Shown: one piece after another, positions 21,821 to 31,759 of the stretch
How the letters are laid out: each line of letters starts with the position of its first letter
Numbering within the stretch: position 1 is the stretch's first letter
Assembly (NCBI RefSeq): GCF_026262505.1
Contig: NC_067203.1
Span: 13,776,392 to 13,840,391 of the forward strand
Direction: 5' to 3'
Source: Trichomonas vaginalis G3
Lineage: Eukaryota; Parabasalia; Trichomonadida; Trichomonadidae
Length of the DNA: 64,000 nucleotides
Position numbers and translations under genes: made by a program
The notes under the pieces: generated by a model
Databases searched by the model: none
What the model saw: the letters and a program-made list of their open reading frames with translations, nothing else
What the model was told of the DNA's origin: nothing

Positions 21821-22540
21821 TTAATTTATAGTATTTAGGGTTAGGAAGTGGTGAAGTTCTTGTATGACCAATGAACTCATTTTCAACTCCTTACTTAAGT
21901 TTGAATATAATATAGCTTGCTTTCTATCCCAAATGCCAGGTGTTACAATCTTTGAAAATTCATTTTTCCTCGGAAGCATTGCATCATAATTGAAAACATT
22001 CTTGAAATCATCACTTGGTTCAGAGATTTGAAATCTTATACGTAATGGATTTTCTTTCTCTTTAGCGACTTCATTGAATGGTGAGAATACAACAAACTGA
22101 CAGTCATGTGTTCCATCTTCATTTTCATTAAATTCATAATGAAAGTCTATAAGTTGTGGCTGACTACCTTCTTCTTTCAGTTGTGCAAGAAACTCACGTA
22201 AAGGCTGTAAAGTTTGTACTTCAATGTTAAACTTTTTCTCGAACATTTCATTAAATGAAATCATACATTGCAACAATGTTGTATCGTCTTTAAAGTATTT
22301 GTATATGTGAATGTTTTGGGCGCTTAAAGACTGTTCGTCATTTTCTATCTCGACTTGAAGTATAAAGTCAACCTTTCTGAAAGCACGTGTTATATACATA
22401 GATGTTATGCCAATGTACTTCTCTTCATTTATGTTCACAATCCAGTCTGTTGGAAACTTAAACGTTACTCTGTTCCCCTTTATTTTGACGTCAGGGTTTT
22501 CACTACTGAACGCAACAGATAAAGGTATTTGTCTATACAT
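21821..22540 (-). CDS. Maverick hypothetical protein, 239 aa
   Basis: Starts MYRQIPLSVAF. The first half has alternating strands (VKIKGNRVTFKFP, KVDFILQVEIEN) and the middle is mixed. It may be another virion structural component, but I see no diagnostic motif. It lies on the same strand as the HNH and 256-aa genes. Confidence 0.45.
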   Translation of the reverse strand: MYRQIPLSVAFSSENPDVKIKGNRVTFKFPTDWIVNINEEKYIGITSMYITRAFRKVDFILQVEIENDEQSLSAQNIHIYKYFKDDTTLLQCMISFNEMFEKKFNIEVQTLQPLREFLAQLKEEGSQPQLIDFHYEFNENEDGTHDCQFVVFSPFNEVAKEKENPLRIRFQISEPSDDFKNVFNYDAMLPRKNEFSKIVTPGIWDRKQAILYSNLSKELKMSSLVIQELHHFLTLNTIN

Positions 22541-22564
22541 TTAGTTCCGATAAAAATAACCCAT

Positions 22565-22798
22565 TTACTCTTTCTTTGCTTCAGCTTCTTTAGCTTTTGC
22601 TTCAGCTTCTTCTCTAGCTTTTTTCGCCAGTAGTCTTGGGTTCTTTTGTCTTCCAGCAGCTAATGCAGCAAGTTGTTTTTCACTAAGTTTTCTCTTTGGT
22701 CTCTCTGGCTTTTGTTCTTGTTTTTGTTCCTTCAGTTCGGATAAAATTTGCTCACGAATTTCTTTCTTCAATGCTTCAACATCTATTGTCTGCGTCAT
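22565..22798 (-). CDS. Maverick small coiled-coil protein, 77 aa
   Basis: The natural ATG at 22798 gives MTQTIDVEALKKEIREQ, a helix with Leu/Ile spacing, then a Lys/Arg-rich segment (PERPKRKLSEKQ), and an Ala/Glu/Lys helix at the C terminus. Probably nucleic-acid- or capsid-associated; no family recognised. Confidence 0.4.
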   Translation of the reverse strand: MTQTIDVEALKKEIREQILSELKEQKQEQKPERPKRKLSEKQLAALAAGRQKNPRLLAKKAREEAEAKAKEAEAKKE

Positions 22799-22843
22799 TT
22801 GGCTGCAGATAAAAAACAAAATTAAAACTTTAACCGATGTAAA

Positions 22844-23272
22844 ATGAGCTTGTCAAAATCAGAGCGAGAGTCTATTATATTAAATGACGCAAGAGGAATA
22901 CAACATCCTTTCTATTACGTAAGTCAGAGTAAAGATGGTAAAATATACGTAAGAAAAAGAAAGGTTCCATTAGCGAATGCAGAAAGCGACAACATTAAGG
23001 TGCATGGCACCGAGGGCGAAGCCCATGTTAAGCCTTCTATTCAAACTGAAAAGTCAATAGAACCAGAAGAAAAGAAGCCAGATGTACTTTCAATAATGAA
23101 CCAAGAGCTTATTGCAAAGTTCGTGAATTTCATTGAAAAACAAACCGAGTCAAAGAATCCTGACCCGCCAGTGAAAGAAGTTGAGACAAAAGAGAATGTA
23201 CAGTTCATTGAAAATGTCAAGAAACAACTTCCACCACGAATGCCAAGAAGAAGAGTGAGAATAATGAAGTAA
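22844..23272 (+). CDS. Maverick small protein, 142 aa
   Basis: N-terminal motif FYYVSQSKDGKIYVRKRKVPL resembles GFYVHTMKDGRVQFRKIKQPL of the 81-aa protein at 25408, so the two share a small module. The middle is acidic and the C terminus very basic (PPRMPRRRVRIMK). Divergent from the 77-aa gene with about 45 bases between. Confidence 0.45.
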   Translation: MSLSKSERESIILNDARGIQHPFYYVSQSKDGKIYVRKRKVPLANAESDNIKVHGTEGEAHVKPSIQTEKSIEPEEKKPDVLSIMNQELIAKFVNFIEKQTESKNPDPPVKEVETKENVQFIENVKKQLPPRMPRRRVRIMK

Positions 23273-23300
23273 ATAGATATTTTTATCCGAAGGAAAGACA

Positions 23301-24868
23301 TGCAGAACGAACAGCTAAACGAATTTACTCCAGCAGAGCATATTCATCAGATTCGCTCATATTTCGATATCATAGACAATGCAGTTCAAATTGGTGACAC
23401 TAATAGAAAATATTCTGACCAAAGATTCCATCACAACCTGGAACTGCTAAAGATAACACATGGGTAACATTCAATCTCTCACCTCCTGGTGAAAATATGT
23501 TGGACCTTTACAATACATTCATTACGTATAAAATGGAAGGTCAATTTATTGTAGATAAAGAAATTGGTTCAGGTTCCAATAAAACAAACCCACCATGATT
23601 TTGGATTGGTTTCGATGACGCTTTCTATGCAGTTGCTGGATATCAAATCCTTGCAAATGGTCGTATCGTATATTCTCAAGACAACGCAAGAGAAGAAGCA
23701 TATATAACTTCAAACTCACAAACTACCGAACAAATAAAGAAAGTAGATGTTTTCTCAAAGACTCGACATGAAGATGTATGGAGTCATTCGGAACATGCAG
23801 AACAGGACAAATTGTTAGTGGTCCAATTACAGCAGGAAAATCATTTGATTTTAAGCTTCGTTTAAGAATTCCTGTTAGAAGATTCCTTCCATTAGAAGCT
23901 ATTCGATTTATTCCAGCTTTTGCAGGAAACATTCAGCTTAAAGTAAAGTTCAGTATCGACGCCTTACAATGCACATCTATATCTGTAAATGATATCATTG
24001 CTTTCAATCCAACTCTTAAAGTTGCATTTGCTTCAGATTCAAATCCACCGACAAATAAATTTGTTCCATGGAATGAACCATTCACTATGATAACGAAGGC
24101 AGTAGAAGCTAGTGGAACAGTTACTATTACAACTGTAACCCAGCAACTATTTCGAACAAAGATGGATTTAATGAATGTTTCATTCATCCAAAGTCATTCT
24201 CTTTAGACCCTAACATTTATACAGAACTTGTAGAACATTATACAAACGAGGCTTTATGTTTTCCTGTTAAAGTTATGGATTGGATTCCTATGGACGGTTC
24301 ATTCTCAAAGAATACAGATAGTTCAAGTGCAACATTTACAGCAGCTTATACGCCTATAATGTTAAAAGTATTTGGGCACTATTTAGAAAGAAAGACAACT
24401 ATTATGTTAATTTTGAGAACCCTAAGTTTAAATATCTTCAGCTTTCCATGGGAGCTTATGGAAATATGCCTGCAGAACCTGAAAAATCATATGGACCTGT
24501 ATTTTATGAAATGGTTGCGAACGCTTGCAATACAAACAATGATATGATAGGATTTAATGAAGATGTTATGAGGTCATTGGTGGATGATGGTAGTGTGGAA
24601 CATAAATGGGATAGCTATGACAACACACATTTCTTATGTGGTTTTCCAACAGAAGTGGACTTTTGCTTCCAGCAAGGTCAAATCTACTGCTCCAATAACA
24701 TACAAATTGTCTGTTAAAGGACCTATTGAACTAGCAACTGAAAATGTACCAAAGCCACTTATTGGATTTATGAGGGATTGTTGCTTTGCTATTCAGGTAA
24801 GACAGTCAGTCATCCCCATAATAAGATTAGATGACTATAACTTAGCCGCGGACGACAGTGAGGAATAA
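23301..24868 (+). pseudogene. Maverick capsid-like region, broken
   Basis: A coding-like stretch of about 1.6 kb begins MQNEQLNEFTP and has the position, size and strand-rich composition expected of a major capsid protein of a Polinton-type element. It is a fossil with several breaks and is recorded here only as a region. Assignment to capsid is inference from context and composition. Confidence 0.5.
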
Positions 24869-24898
24869 AGGATGAACGTTTATTTTTAAAGCTTATAA

Positions 24899-25369
24899 AT
24901 GAGTTCTTCATCAAGCTCTCGCGAACCTTCACCATCTATGAAACAAACTTTACCAAACGATTATGGAGCACCTATTGAATATTTCTTACGAGCTGCACAA
25001 TGGCAAAGAGCAGTCTCACCAAGGTTAGGTGTTCCACCAGCTCCTGTCAAAAATAGCATTTGGTCAAGTCCTTATATAAGATATGGTCTCCCACTAGGTT
25101 TGCTAGCTACAGCAGGAGCAGTTATGATGTTGAAAAGAAATAAAGCAAATGTTGTAAATAATACTGAAGTAGCTGAAGTTAAACAAACTCCGACACCTTC
25201 GCCAAAACCAACGTCAAAACCAACACCTTCACAAACAACACCTTCAATGACTCCTGAACCTATGAAAGTACAAACTCCTGTTCAAAAGTCAACTCCAAAA
25301 CCGACTCCAACATTTAAACCAGAACCTACTCCTCAAATAAATCGTAAAACTCCTGCGTTTCCTTACTGA
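24899..25369 (+). CDS. Maverick membrane-anchored Pro/Thr-rich protein, 156 aa
   Basis: A Ser-rich start, then one predicted membrane helix at about residues 60-80 (YGLPLGLLATAGAVMMLK), then a long Pro/Thr/Lys tail with TPSPKPTSKPT-type repeats. The layout suggests a minor membrane or virion-vertex protein. No homologous family recognised. Confidence 0.45.
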   Translation: MSSSSSSREPSPSMKQTLPNDYGAPIEYFLRAAQWQRAVSPRLGVPPAPVKNSIWSSPYIRYGLPLGLLATAGAVMMLKRNKANVVNNTEVAEVKQTPTPSPKPTSKPTPSQTTPSMTPEPMKVQTPVQKSTPKPTPTFKPEPTPQINRKTPAFPY

Positions 25370-25407
25370 AAAATAACGTTATTTTTATTTAATATTAAAA
25401 TTTTTAT

Positions 25408-25653
25408 TTGATTGAAATGACGACTAAAGTCACTGAAGCAATGAAACAAAAGTTCTTGGTAGAATACATTAAATCAGGAGCGGTTCCAGAAGGTTTTTAC
25501 GTTCATACTATGAAGGATGGTAGAGTTCAGTTTAGAAAGATAAAGCAACCATTAGATAAAGAAGGAATTTTGAGAAAGATTAAACTTCATGAGGACAACA
25601 TTGCTGAACTTAAGAAGAAGTTAGAAGAGTTGGATAAAGGAAGAGAGTTATAA
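25408..25653 (+). CDS. Maverick small protein, about 81 aa
   Basis: Carries the FYVHTMKDGRVQFRK module shared with the 142-aa protein at 22844, followed by a short coiled coil (NIAELKKKLEELDK). The 3' end enters the right terminal repeat. The natural ATG lies just inside the open frame, giving MTTKVTEAMKQ. Confidence 0.4.
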   Translation: MIEMTTKVTEAMKQKFLVEYIKSGAVPEGFYVHTMKDGRVQFRKIKQPLDKEGILRKIKLHEDNIAELKKKLEELDKGREL

Positions 25654-26487
25654 AGCAATGAATTCAACAGGATAGAAATGAGGTTAGAAATCGGGTTAGA
25701 TATACCCATCTACCCTAAATTTATTTTTGCGCTATGTTTTCATACGTGTGAGGGTGGTGATATCATTTATTTTTAAGTTTATTTTTATATAAATGACAGA
25801 ACAAAAATATAACATTTCTACTCAGCAGGAATGAGACCCTTACTGACTATGTATTCGTTTAATGCTTGATGAAAACAATGGTACATATTATCGTATGGGT
25901 ATACACAGCGTCTGTTTCCATCGTCGTCGTATATGTAGAGCTCAAATCCAGTCCAACCTTCTTTTGTACAATATGTAGCTTTATTTAAGTATGCATTTAT
26001 GTAGATAAGGCAATTTTCTTCATCGCTCCAGAAATAATTTTTGTTCTTTGTTGAAATAGTTTTCGTTCCTCTGCGACCATAAGGAATGTATGCAATGAAC
26101 TTTGCGTCATATGGGATTGTAATATATTCAGGGTTTCTTTCATCGTCAATGGGTCTGTCTTTGTTAAAATGCATGTTTCTCAGTTTTACTTGGGTTTTAA
26201 ACAGCTCATGGAAACGTTCTGGGAAAGAGTCATAGTAAATGTAGTCAGACATGTCTTTACAATGAAATAAAAAAGTTGGAAAATAAATAAAATAAGGTTA
26301 TTTTTTATTTAGTGAGGACGGTAGTGAATTCGTTTATGTGTCAGACGGTTTTGCAAATATTTAAGGTTAAGTTGGTGTTATGGTTGTGTTGTAAAATATA
26401 CATTGCCGGTTTCGTAAAGTGTCAAATTCACATATCATGGGTAAGGAGGCGCGCAGTGCCGCCGTACCCAAGATAGTCATACTAACT
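25637..26487 (-). repeat. Maverick right terminal inverted repeat
   Basis: Reverse complement of the left repeat. The only clear differences are a small patch near the outer end (two extra bases and a few substitutions) and occasional single substitutions. It contains the second copy of the 144-aa gene. Confidence 0.9.
25818..26252 (-). CDS. Maverick terminal-repeat protein, 144 aa (right copy)
   Basis: Encodes the same 144 residues as the left copy, with the same TCATT initiator-like motif 13 bases before the ATG. Sequence identity across the two copies fits a recent origin or conversion of the repeats. Confidence 0.7.
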   Translation of the reverse strand: MSDYIYYDSFPERFHELFKTQVKLRNMHFNKDRPIDDERNPEYITIPYDAKFIAYIPYGRRGTKTISTKNKNYFWSDEENCLIYINAYLNKATYCTKEGWTGFELYIYDDDGNRRCVYPYDNMYHCFHQALNEYIVSKGLIPAE

Positions 26488-29400
26488 TCCTCTCTTGATC
26501 AAGGTGCTTCCTCTCTTCATCAAGATGCTTCCTCTCTTCTTCAAAGTACTTCCTCTCTTGATCAAGATGCTTCCTCTCTTGATCAAGGTGCTTCCTCTCT
26601 TCATCAAGATGCTTCCTCTCTTCTTAAAAGTACTTCCTCTCTTCAACAAAGTGCTTCCTCTCTTCAACAAAGTGCTTCCTCTCTTGATCAAGATGCTTCC
26701 TCTCTTCATCAAAGTACTTCCTCTCTTCTTCAAAGTACTTCCTCTCTTGATCAAGGTGCTTCCTCTCTTCAACAAAGTACTTCCTCTCTTGATCAAGATG
26801 CTTCCTCTCTTGATCAAGGTGCTTCCTCTCTTCAACAAGATGCTTCCTCTCTTCTTCAAAGTACTTCCTCTCTTGATCAAGATGCAGCTTCCTCTCTTCA
26901 ACAAAGTGCTTCCTCTCTTGATCAAGGTGCTTCCTCTCTTCATCAAGATGCTTCCTCTCTTCTTCAAAGTACTTCCTCTCTTGATCAAGGTGCTTCCTCT
27001 CTTCATCAAGATGCTTCCTCTCTTCAACAAAGTGCTTCCTCTATTCTTCAAAGTACTTCCTCTCTTGATCAAGATGCTTCCTCTCTTCTTCAAAGTACTT
27101 CCTCTCTTGATCAAGGTGCTTCCTCTCTTCATCAAAGTACTTCCTCTCTTGATCAAGGTGCTTCCTCTCTTCAACAAAGTGCTTCCTCTCTTCATCAAGA
27201 TGCTTCCTCTCTTCTTAAAAGTACTTCCTCTCTTCAACAAAGTGCTTCCTCTCTTCAACAAAGTGCTTCCTCTCTTGATCAAGATGCTTCCTCTCTTCAT
27301 CAAAGTACTTCCTCTCTTCTTCAAAGTACTTCCTCTCTTGATCAAGGTGCTTCCTCTCTTCAACAAAGTACTTCCTCTCTTGATCAAGATGCTTCCTCTC
27401 TTGATCAAGGTGCTTCCTCTCTTCAACAAGATGCTTCCTCTCTTCTTCAAAGTACTTCCTCTCTTGATCAAGATGCAGCTTCCTCTCTTCAACAAAGTGC
27501 TTCCTCTCTTCTTCAAAGTACTTCCTCTCTTGATCAAGATGCTTCCTCTCTTGATCAAGGTGCTTCCTCTCTTCAACAAAGTGCTTCCTCTATTCTTCAA
27601 AGTACTTCCTCTCTTCATCAAGATGCTTCCTCTCTTCTTCAAAGTACTTCCTCTCTTCTTCAAAGTACTTCCTCTCTTGATCAAGGTGCTTCCTCTCTTC
27701 AACAAAGTACTTCCTCTCTTGATCAAGATGCTTCCTCTCTTGATCAAGGTGCTTCCTCTCTTCAACAAGATGCTTCCTCTCTTCTTCAAAGTACTTCCTC
27801 TCTTGATCAAGATGCAGCTTCCTCTCTTCAACAAAGTGCTTCCTCTCTTGATCAAGGTGCTTCCTCTCTTCATCAAGATGCTTCCTCTCTTCTTCAAAGT
27901 ACTTCCTCTCTTGATCAAGGTGCTTCCTCTCTTCATCAAGATGCTTCCTCTCTTCAACAAAGTGCTTCCTCTATTCTTCAAAGTACTTCCTCTCTTGATC
28001 AAGATGCTTCCTCTCTTCTTCAAAGTACTTCCTCTCTTGATCAAGGTGCTTCCTCTCTTCATCAAAGTACTTCCTCTCTTGATCAAGGTGCTTCCTCTCT
28101 TCAACAAAGTGCTTCCTCTCTTCATCAAGATGCTTCCTCTCTTCTTAAAAGTACTTCCTCTCTTCAACAAAGTGCTTCCTCTCTTCAACAAAGTGCTTCC
28201 TCTCTTGATCAAGATGCTTCCTCTCTTCATCAAAGTACTTCCTCTCTTCTTCAAAGTACTTCCTCTCTTGATCAAGGTGCTTCCTCTCTTCAACAAAGTA
28301 CTTCCTCTCTTGATCAAGATGCTTCCTCTCTTGATCAAGGTGCTTCCTCTCTTCAACAAGATGCTTCCTCTCTTCTTCAAAGTACTTCCTCTCTTGATCA
28401 AGATGCAGCTTCCTCTCTTCAACAAAGTGCTTCCTCTCTTGATCAAGGTGCTTCCTCTCTTCATCAAGATGCTTCCTCTCTTCTTCAAAGTACTTCCTCT
28501 CTTGATCAAGGTGCTTCCTCTCTTCATCAAGATGCTTCCTCTCTTCTTCAAAGTACTTCCTCTCTTGATCAAGATGCTTCCTCTCTTGATCAAGGTGCTT
28601 CCTCTCTTCAACAAAGTGCTTCCTCTATTCTTCAAAGTACTTCCTCTCTTCATCAAGATGCTTCCTCTCTTCTTCAAAGTACTTCCTCTCTTGATCAAGG
28701 TGCTTCCTCTCTTCATCAAAGTACTTCCTCTCTTGATCAAGGTGCTTCCTCTCTTCAACAAAGTGCTTCCTCTCTTGCTCAAGATGCTTCCTCTCTTCAT
28801 CAAAGTGCTTCCTCTCTTCATCATGCAGCTTCCTCACTACATCATGCAGCTTCCTCTCTTGATCAAGGTGCTTCCACTCTTCAACAAAGTACTTCCTCTC
28901 TTGATCAAGATGCTTCCTCTCTAAATCAAAGTACTTCCTCTCTTGATCAAGGTGCTTCCACTCTTCAACAAAGTACTTCCTCTCTTGATCAAGATGCTTC
29001 CTCTCTTGATCAAGGTGCTTCCTCTCTTCATCAAGATGCTTCCTCTCTTCAACAAAGTGCTTCCTCTCTTGATCAAGATGCTTCCTCTCTTGATCAAGGT
29101 GCTTCCTCTCTTCATCAAGATGCTTCCTCTCTTCTTCAAAGTACTTCCTCTCTTGATCAAGGTGCTTCCTCTCTTCAACAAAGTACTTCCTCTCTTGATC
29201 AAGATGCTTCCTCTCTTCATCAAAGTACTTCCTCTCTTCTTCAAAGTACTTCCTCTCTTGATCAAGGTGCTTCCTCTCTTCAACAAAGTACTTCCTCTCT
29301 TGATCAAGGTGCTTCCTCTCTTCAACAAAGTGCTTCCTCTCTTCATCAAGATGCTTCCTCTCTTCTTCAAAGTACTTCCTCTCTTCATCATGCAGCTTCC

Positions 29401-31710
29401 TCACTCCATCATGCAGCTTCCTCTCTTCAACAAAGTGCTTCCTCTCTTGATCAAGATGCTTCCTCTCTTCATCAAAGTGCTTCCTCTCTTCATCATGCAG
29501 CTTCCTCACTACATCATGCAGCTTCCTCTCTTCAACAAAGTGCTTCCTCTCTTGATCAAGATGCTTCCTCTCTTCATCAAAGTGCTTCCTCTCTTGCTCA
29601 AGATGCTTCCTCTCTTCAACAAAGTGCTTCCTCTCTTCATCAAAGTGCTTCCTCTCTTGCTCAAGATGCTTCCTCTCTTCAACAAAGTGCTTCCTCTCTT
29701 CAACAAAGTGCTTCCTCTCTTCATCATGCAGCTTCCTGACTACATCATGCAGCTTCCTCTCTTCAACAAAGTGCTTCCTCTCTTCAACAAAGTGCTTCCT
29801 CTCTTGATCAAGATGCTTCCTCTCTTCATCAAAGTGCTTCCTCTCTTCTTCAAAGTACTTCCTCTCTTGATCAAGGTGCTTCCACTCTTCAACAAAGTAC
29901 TTCCTCTCTTGATCAAGATGCTTCCTCTCTTGATCAAGGTGCTTCCTCTCTTCATCAAGATGCTTCCTCTCTTCTTCAAAGTACTTCCTCTCTTGATCAA
30001 GGTGCTTCCTCTCTTCATCAAAGTACTTCCTCTCTTGATCAAGGTGCTTCCTCTCTTCAACAAAGTGCTTCCTCTCTTGCTCAAGATGCTTCCTCTCTTC
30101 ATCAAAGTGCTTCCTCTCTTCATCATGCAGCTTCCTCACTACATCATGCAGCTTCCTCTCTTCAACAAAGTGCTTCCTCTCTTGATCAAGATGCTTCCTC
30201 TCTTCATCAAAGTGCTTCCTCTCTTGCTCAAGATGCTTCCTCTCTTCAACAAAGTGCTTCCTCTCTTCAACAAAGTGCTTCCTCTCTTCATCATGCAGCT
30301 TCCTCACTACATCATGCAGCTTCCTCTCTTCAACAAAGTGCTTCCTCTCTTGATCAAGATGCTTCCTCTCTTGATCAAGATGCTTCCTCTCTTCATCAAA
30401 GTGCTTCCTCTCTTCTTCAAAGTACTTCCTCTCTTGATCAAGGTGCTTCCACTCTTCAACAAAGTACTTCCTCTCTTGATCAAGGTGCTTCCTCTCTTCA
30501 TCAAGATGCTTCCTCTCTTCTTCAAAGTACTTCCTCTCTTGATCAAGGTGCTTCCTCTCTTCATCAAAGTACTTCCTCTCTTGATCAAGGTGCTTCCTCT
30601 CTTCAACAAAGTGCTTCCTCTCTTGCTCAAGATGCTTCCTCTCTTCATCAAAGTGCTTCCTCTCTTCATCATGCAGCTTCCTCACTACATCATGCAGCTT
30701 CCTCTCTTGATCAAGGTGCTTCCACTCTTCAACAAAGTACTTCCTCTCTTGATCAAGATGCTTCCTCTCTAAATCAAAGTACTTCCTCTCTTGATCAAGG
30801 TGCTTCCACTCTTCAACAAAGTACTTCCTCTCTTGATCAAGATGCTTCCTCTCTTGATCAAGGTGCTTCCTCTCTTCATCAAGATGCTTCCTCTCTTCTT
30901 CAAAGTACTTCCTCTCTTGATCAAGGTGCTTCCTCTCTTCAACAAAGTGCTTCCTCTCTTCTTCAAAGTACTTCCTCTCTTGATCAAGGTGCTTCCTCTC
31001 TTCAACAAAGTGCTTCCTCTCTTGATCAAATGCTTCCTCTCTTGATCAAGGTGCTTCCTCTCTTCAACAAAGTGCTTCCTCTCTTGATCAAGATGCTTCC
31101 TCTCTTGATCAAGATGCTTCCTCTCTTGATCAAGGTGCTTCCTCTCTTGATCAAGATGCTTCCTCTCTTCATCAAAGTACTTCCTCTCTTCTTCAAAGTA
31201 CTTCCTCTCTTGATCAAGGTGCTTCCTCTCTTCAACAAAGTGCTTCCTCTCTTCATCAAGATGCTTCCTCTCTTCATCAAAGTGCTTCCTCTCTTGCTCA
31301 AGATGCAGCTTCCTCTCTTCAACAAAGTGCTTCCTCTCTTCATCATGCAGCTTCCTCACTACATCATGCAGCTTCCTCTCTTAACAAAGTGCTTCCTCTC
31401 TTCATCAAGATGCTTCCTCTCTTCATCAAAGTGCTTTCTCTCTTGCTCAAGATGCTTCCTCTCTTCATCAAAGTGCTTCCTCTCTTCATCATGCAGCTTC
31501 CTCACTACATCATGCAGCTTCCTCTCTTCAACAAAGTGCTTCCTCTCTTCAACAAAGTGCTTCCTCTCTTCATCATGCAGCTTCCTCTCTAAATCAAAGT
31601 GCTTCCTCTCTAAATCAAAGTGCTTCCTCTCTTCTTCAAAGTACTTCCTCTCTTGATCAAGGTGCTTCCTCTCTTCATCAAGATGCTTCCTCACTCCATT
31701 ATGCAGCTGC
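26488..31710. repeat. 21-bp tandem repeat array, right segment (about 250 units)
   Basis: Same 21-bp unit as the left segment. Deleting the Maverick and one TCCTC rejoins the two segments in perfect phase, so they were one array of about 12.7 kb. Here the units keep the 21-bp period much better, so ORFs of up to about 1,100 codons run through four frames (for example S-S-L-D-Q-D-A on the plus strand to 29739). From about 28.8 kb rightwards, units with catcatgcagcttcctcac appear. In one minus frame this yields E-R-K-H-L-D-Q heptads, a trichohyalin-like charged helix (686 codons, 30685-28625). That frame lacks a clear ATG at the right edge and is shifted or stopped elsewhere, so coding is not shown. 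Confidence 0.9.
26690..28440. repeat. 930-bp higher-order repeat within the array
   Basis: The rare 3-base insertion gatgcagct occurs at 26881, 27472, 27811 and 28402 (spacings 591, 339, 591), and the rare variant ctattctt at 27041 and 27971 (spacing 930). Long runs of units repeat in the same order between these markers. So a block of 44 units plus two 3-base insertions (930 bp, 310 codons) was duplicated recently. Confidence 0.8.
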
Positions 31711-31759
31711 TTCTTTTCTTCATCAATTCCTCTTCACCCTGGAGCTCCTCAGCTTTATA

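Larger units (their letters stand above)
15481..26487. mobile_element. Maverick/Polinton element, 11.0 kb, inserted in the 21-bp array
   Basis: The ends are inverted copies (15481-16329 and 25637-26487), near-identical apart from a small patch close to the termini, which implies a recent insertion. The flanks both read TCCTC, a 5-bp target duplication (6 bp, TTCCTC, if the last base is shared). Parts seen: a 144-aa gene in each terminal repeat, an A32-like packaging ATPase, several presumed structural or minor proteins, an HNH endonuclease, and a capsid-like region. No protein-primed DNA polymerase B, retroviral-type integrase or protease is visible. At 11 kb it is shorter than the usual 15-20 kb. 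As a unit it looks incomplete and partly broken (several breaks), although its ends look young. Confidence 0.9.

Noticed and set aside
15481-26487. DNA polymerase B or integrase in the Maverick
   Set aside because: No protein in this interval is long enough for PolB and no integrase-like motif pattern was seen.
26419-29739. 1106-codon plus-strand ORF with S-S-L-D-Q repeats
   Set aside because: Starts inside the Maverick terminal repeat and runs into the array; the same DNA gives equally long ORFs on the other strand, so length is not evidence of coding.
28625-30685. 686-codon minus-strand E-R-K-H heptad ORF as a true gene
   Set aside because: Best candidate among the array frames, but no clear ATG, no conserved flanks and frequent frame changes elsewhere in the array; kept only as a finding.
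7994-31710. CRISPR-like array
   Set aside because: Units are contiguous with no unique spacers, and the organism is a eukaryote.
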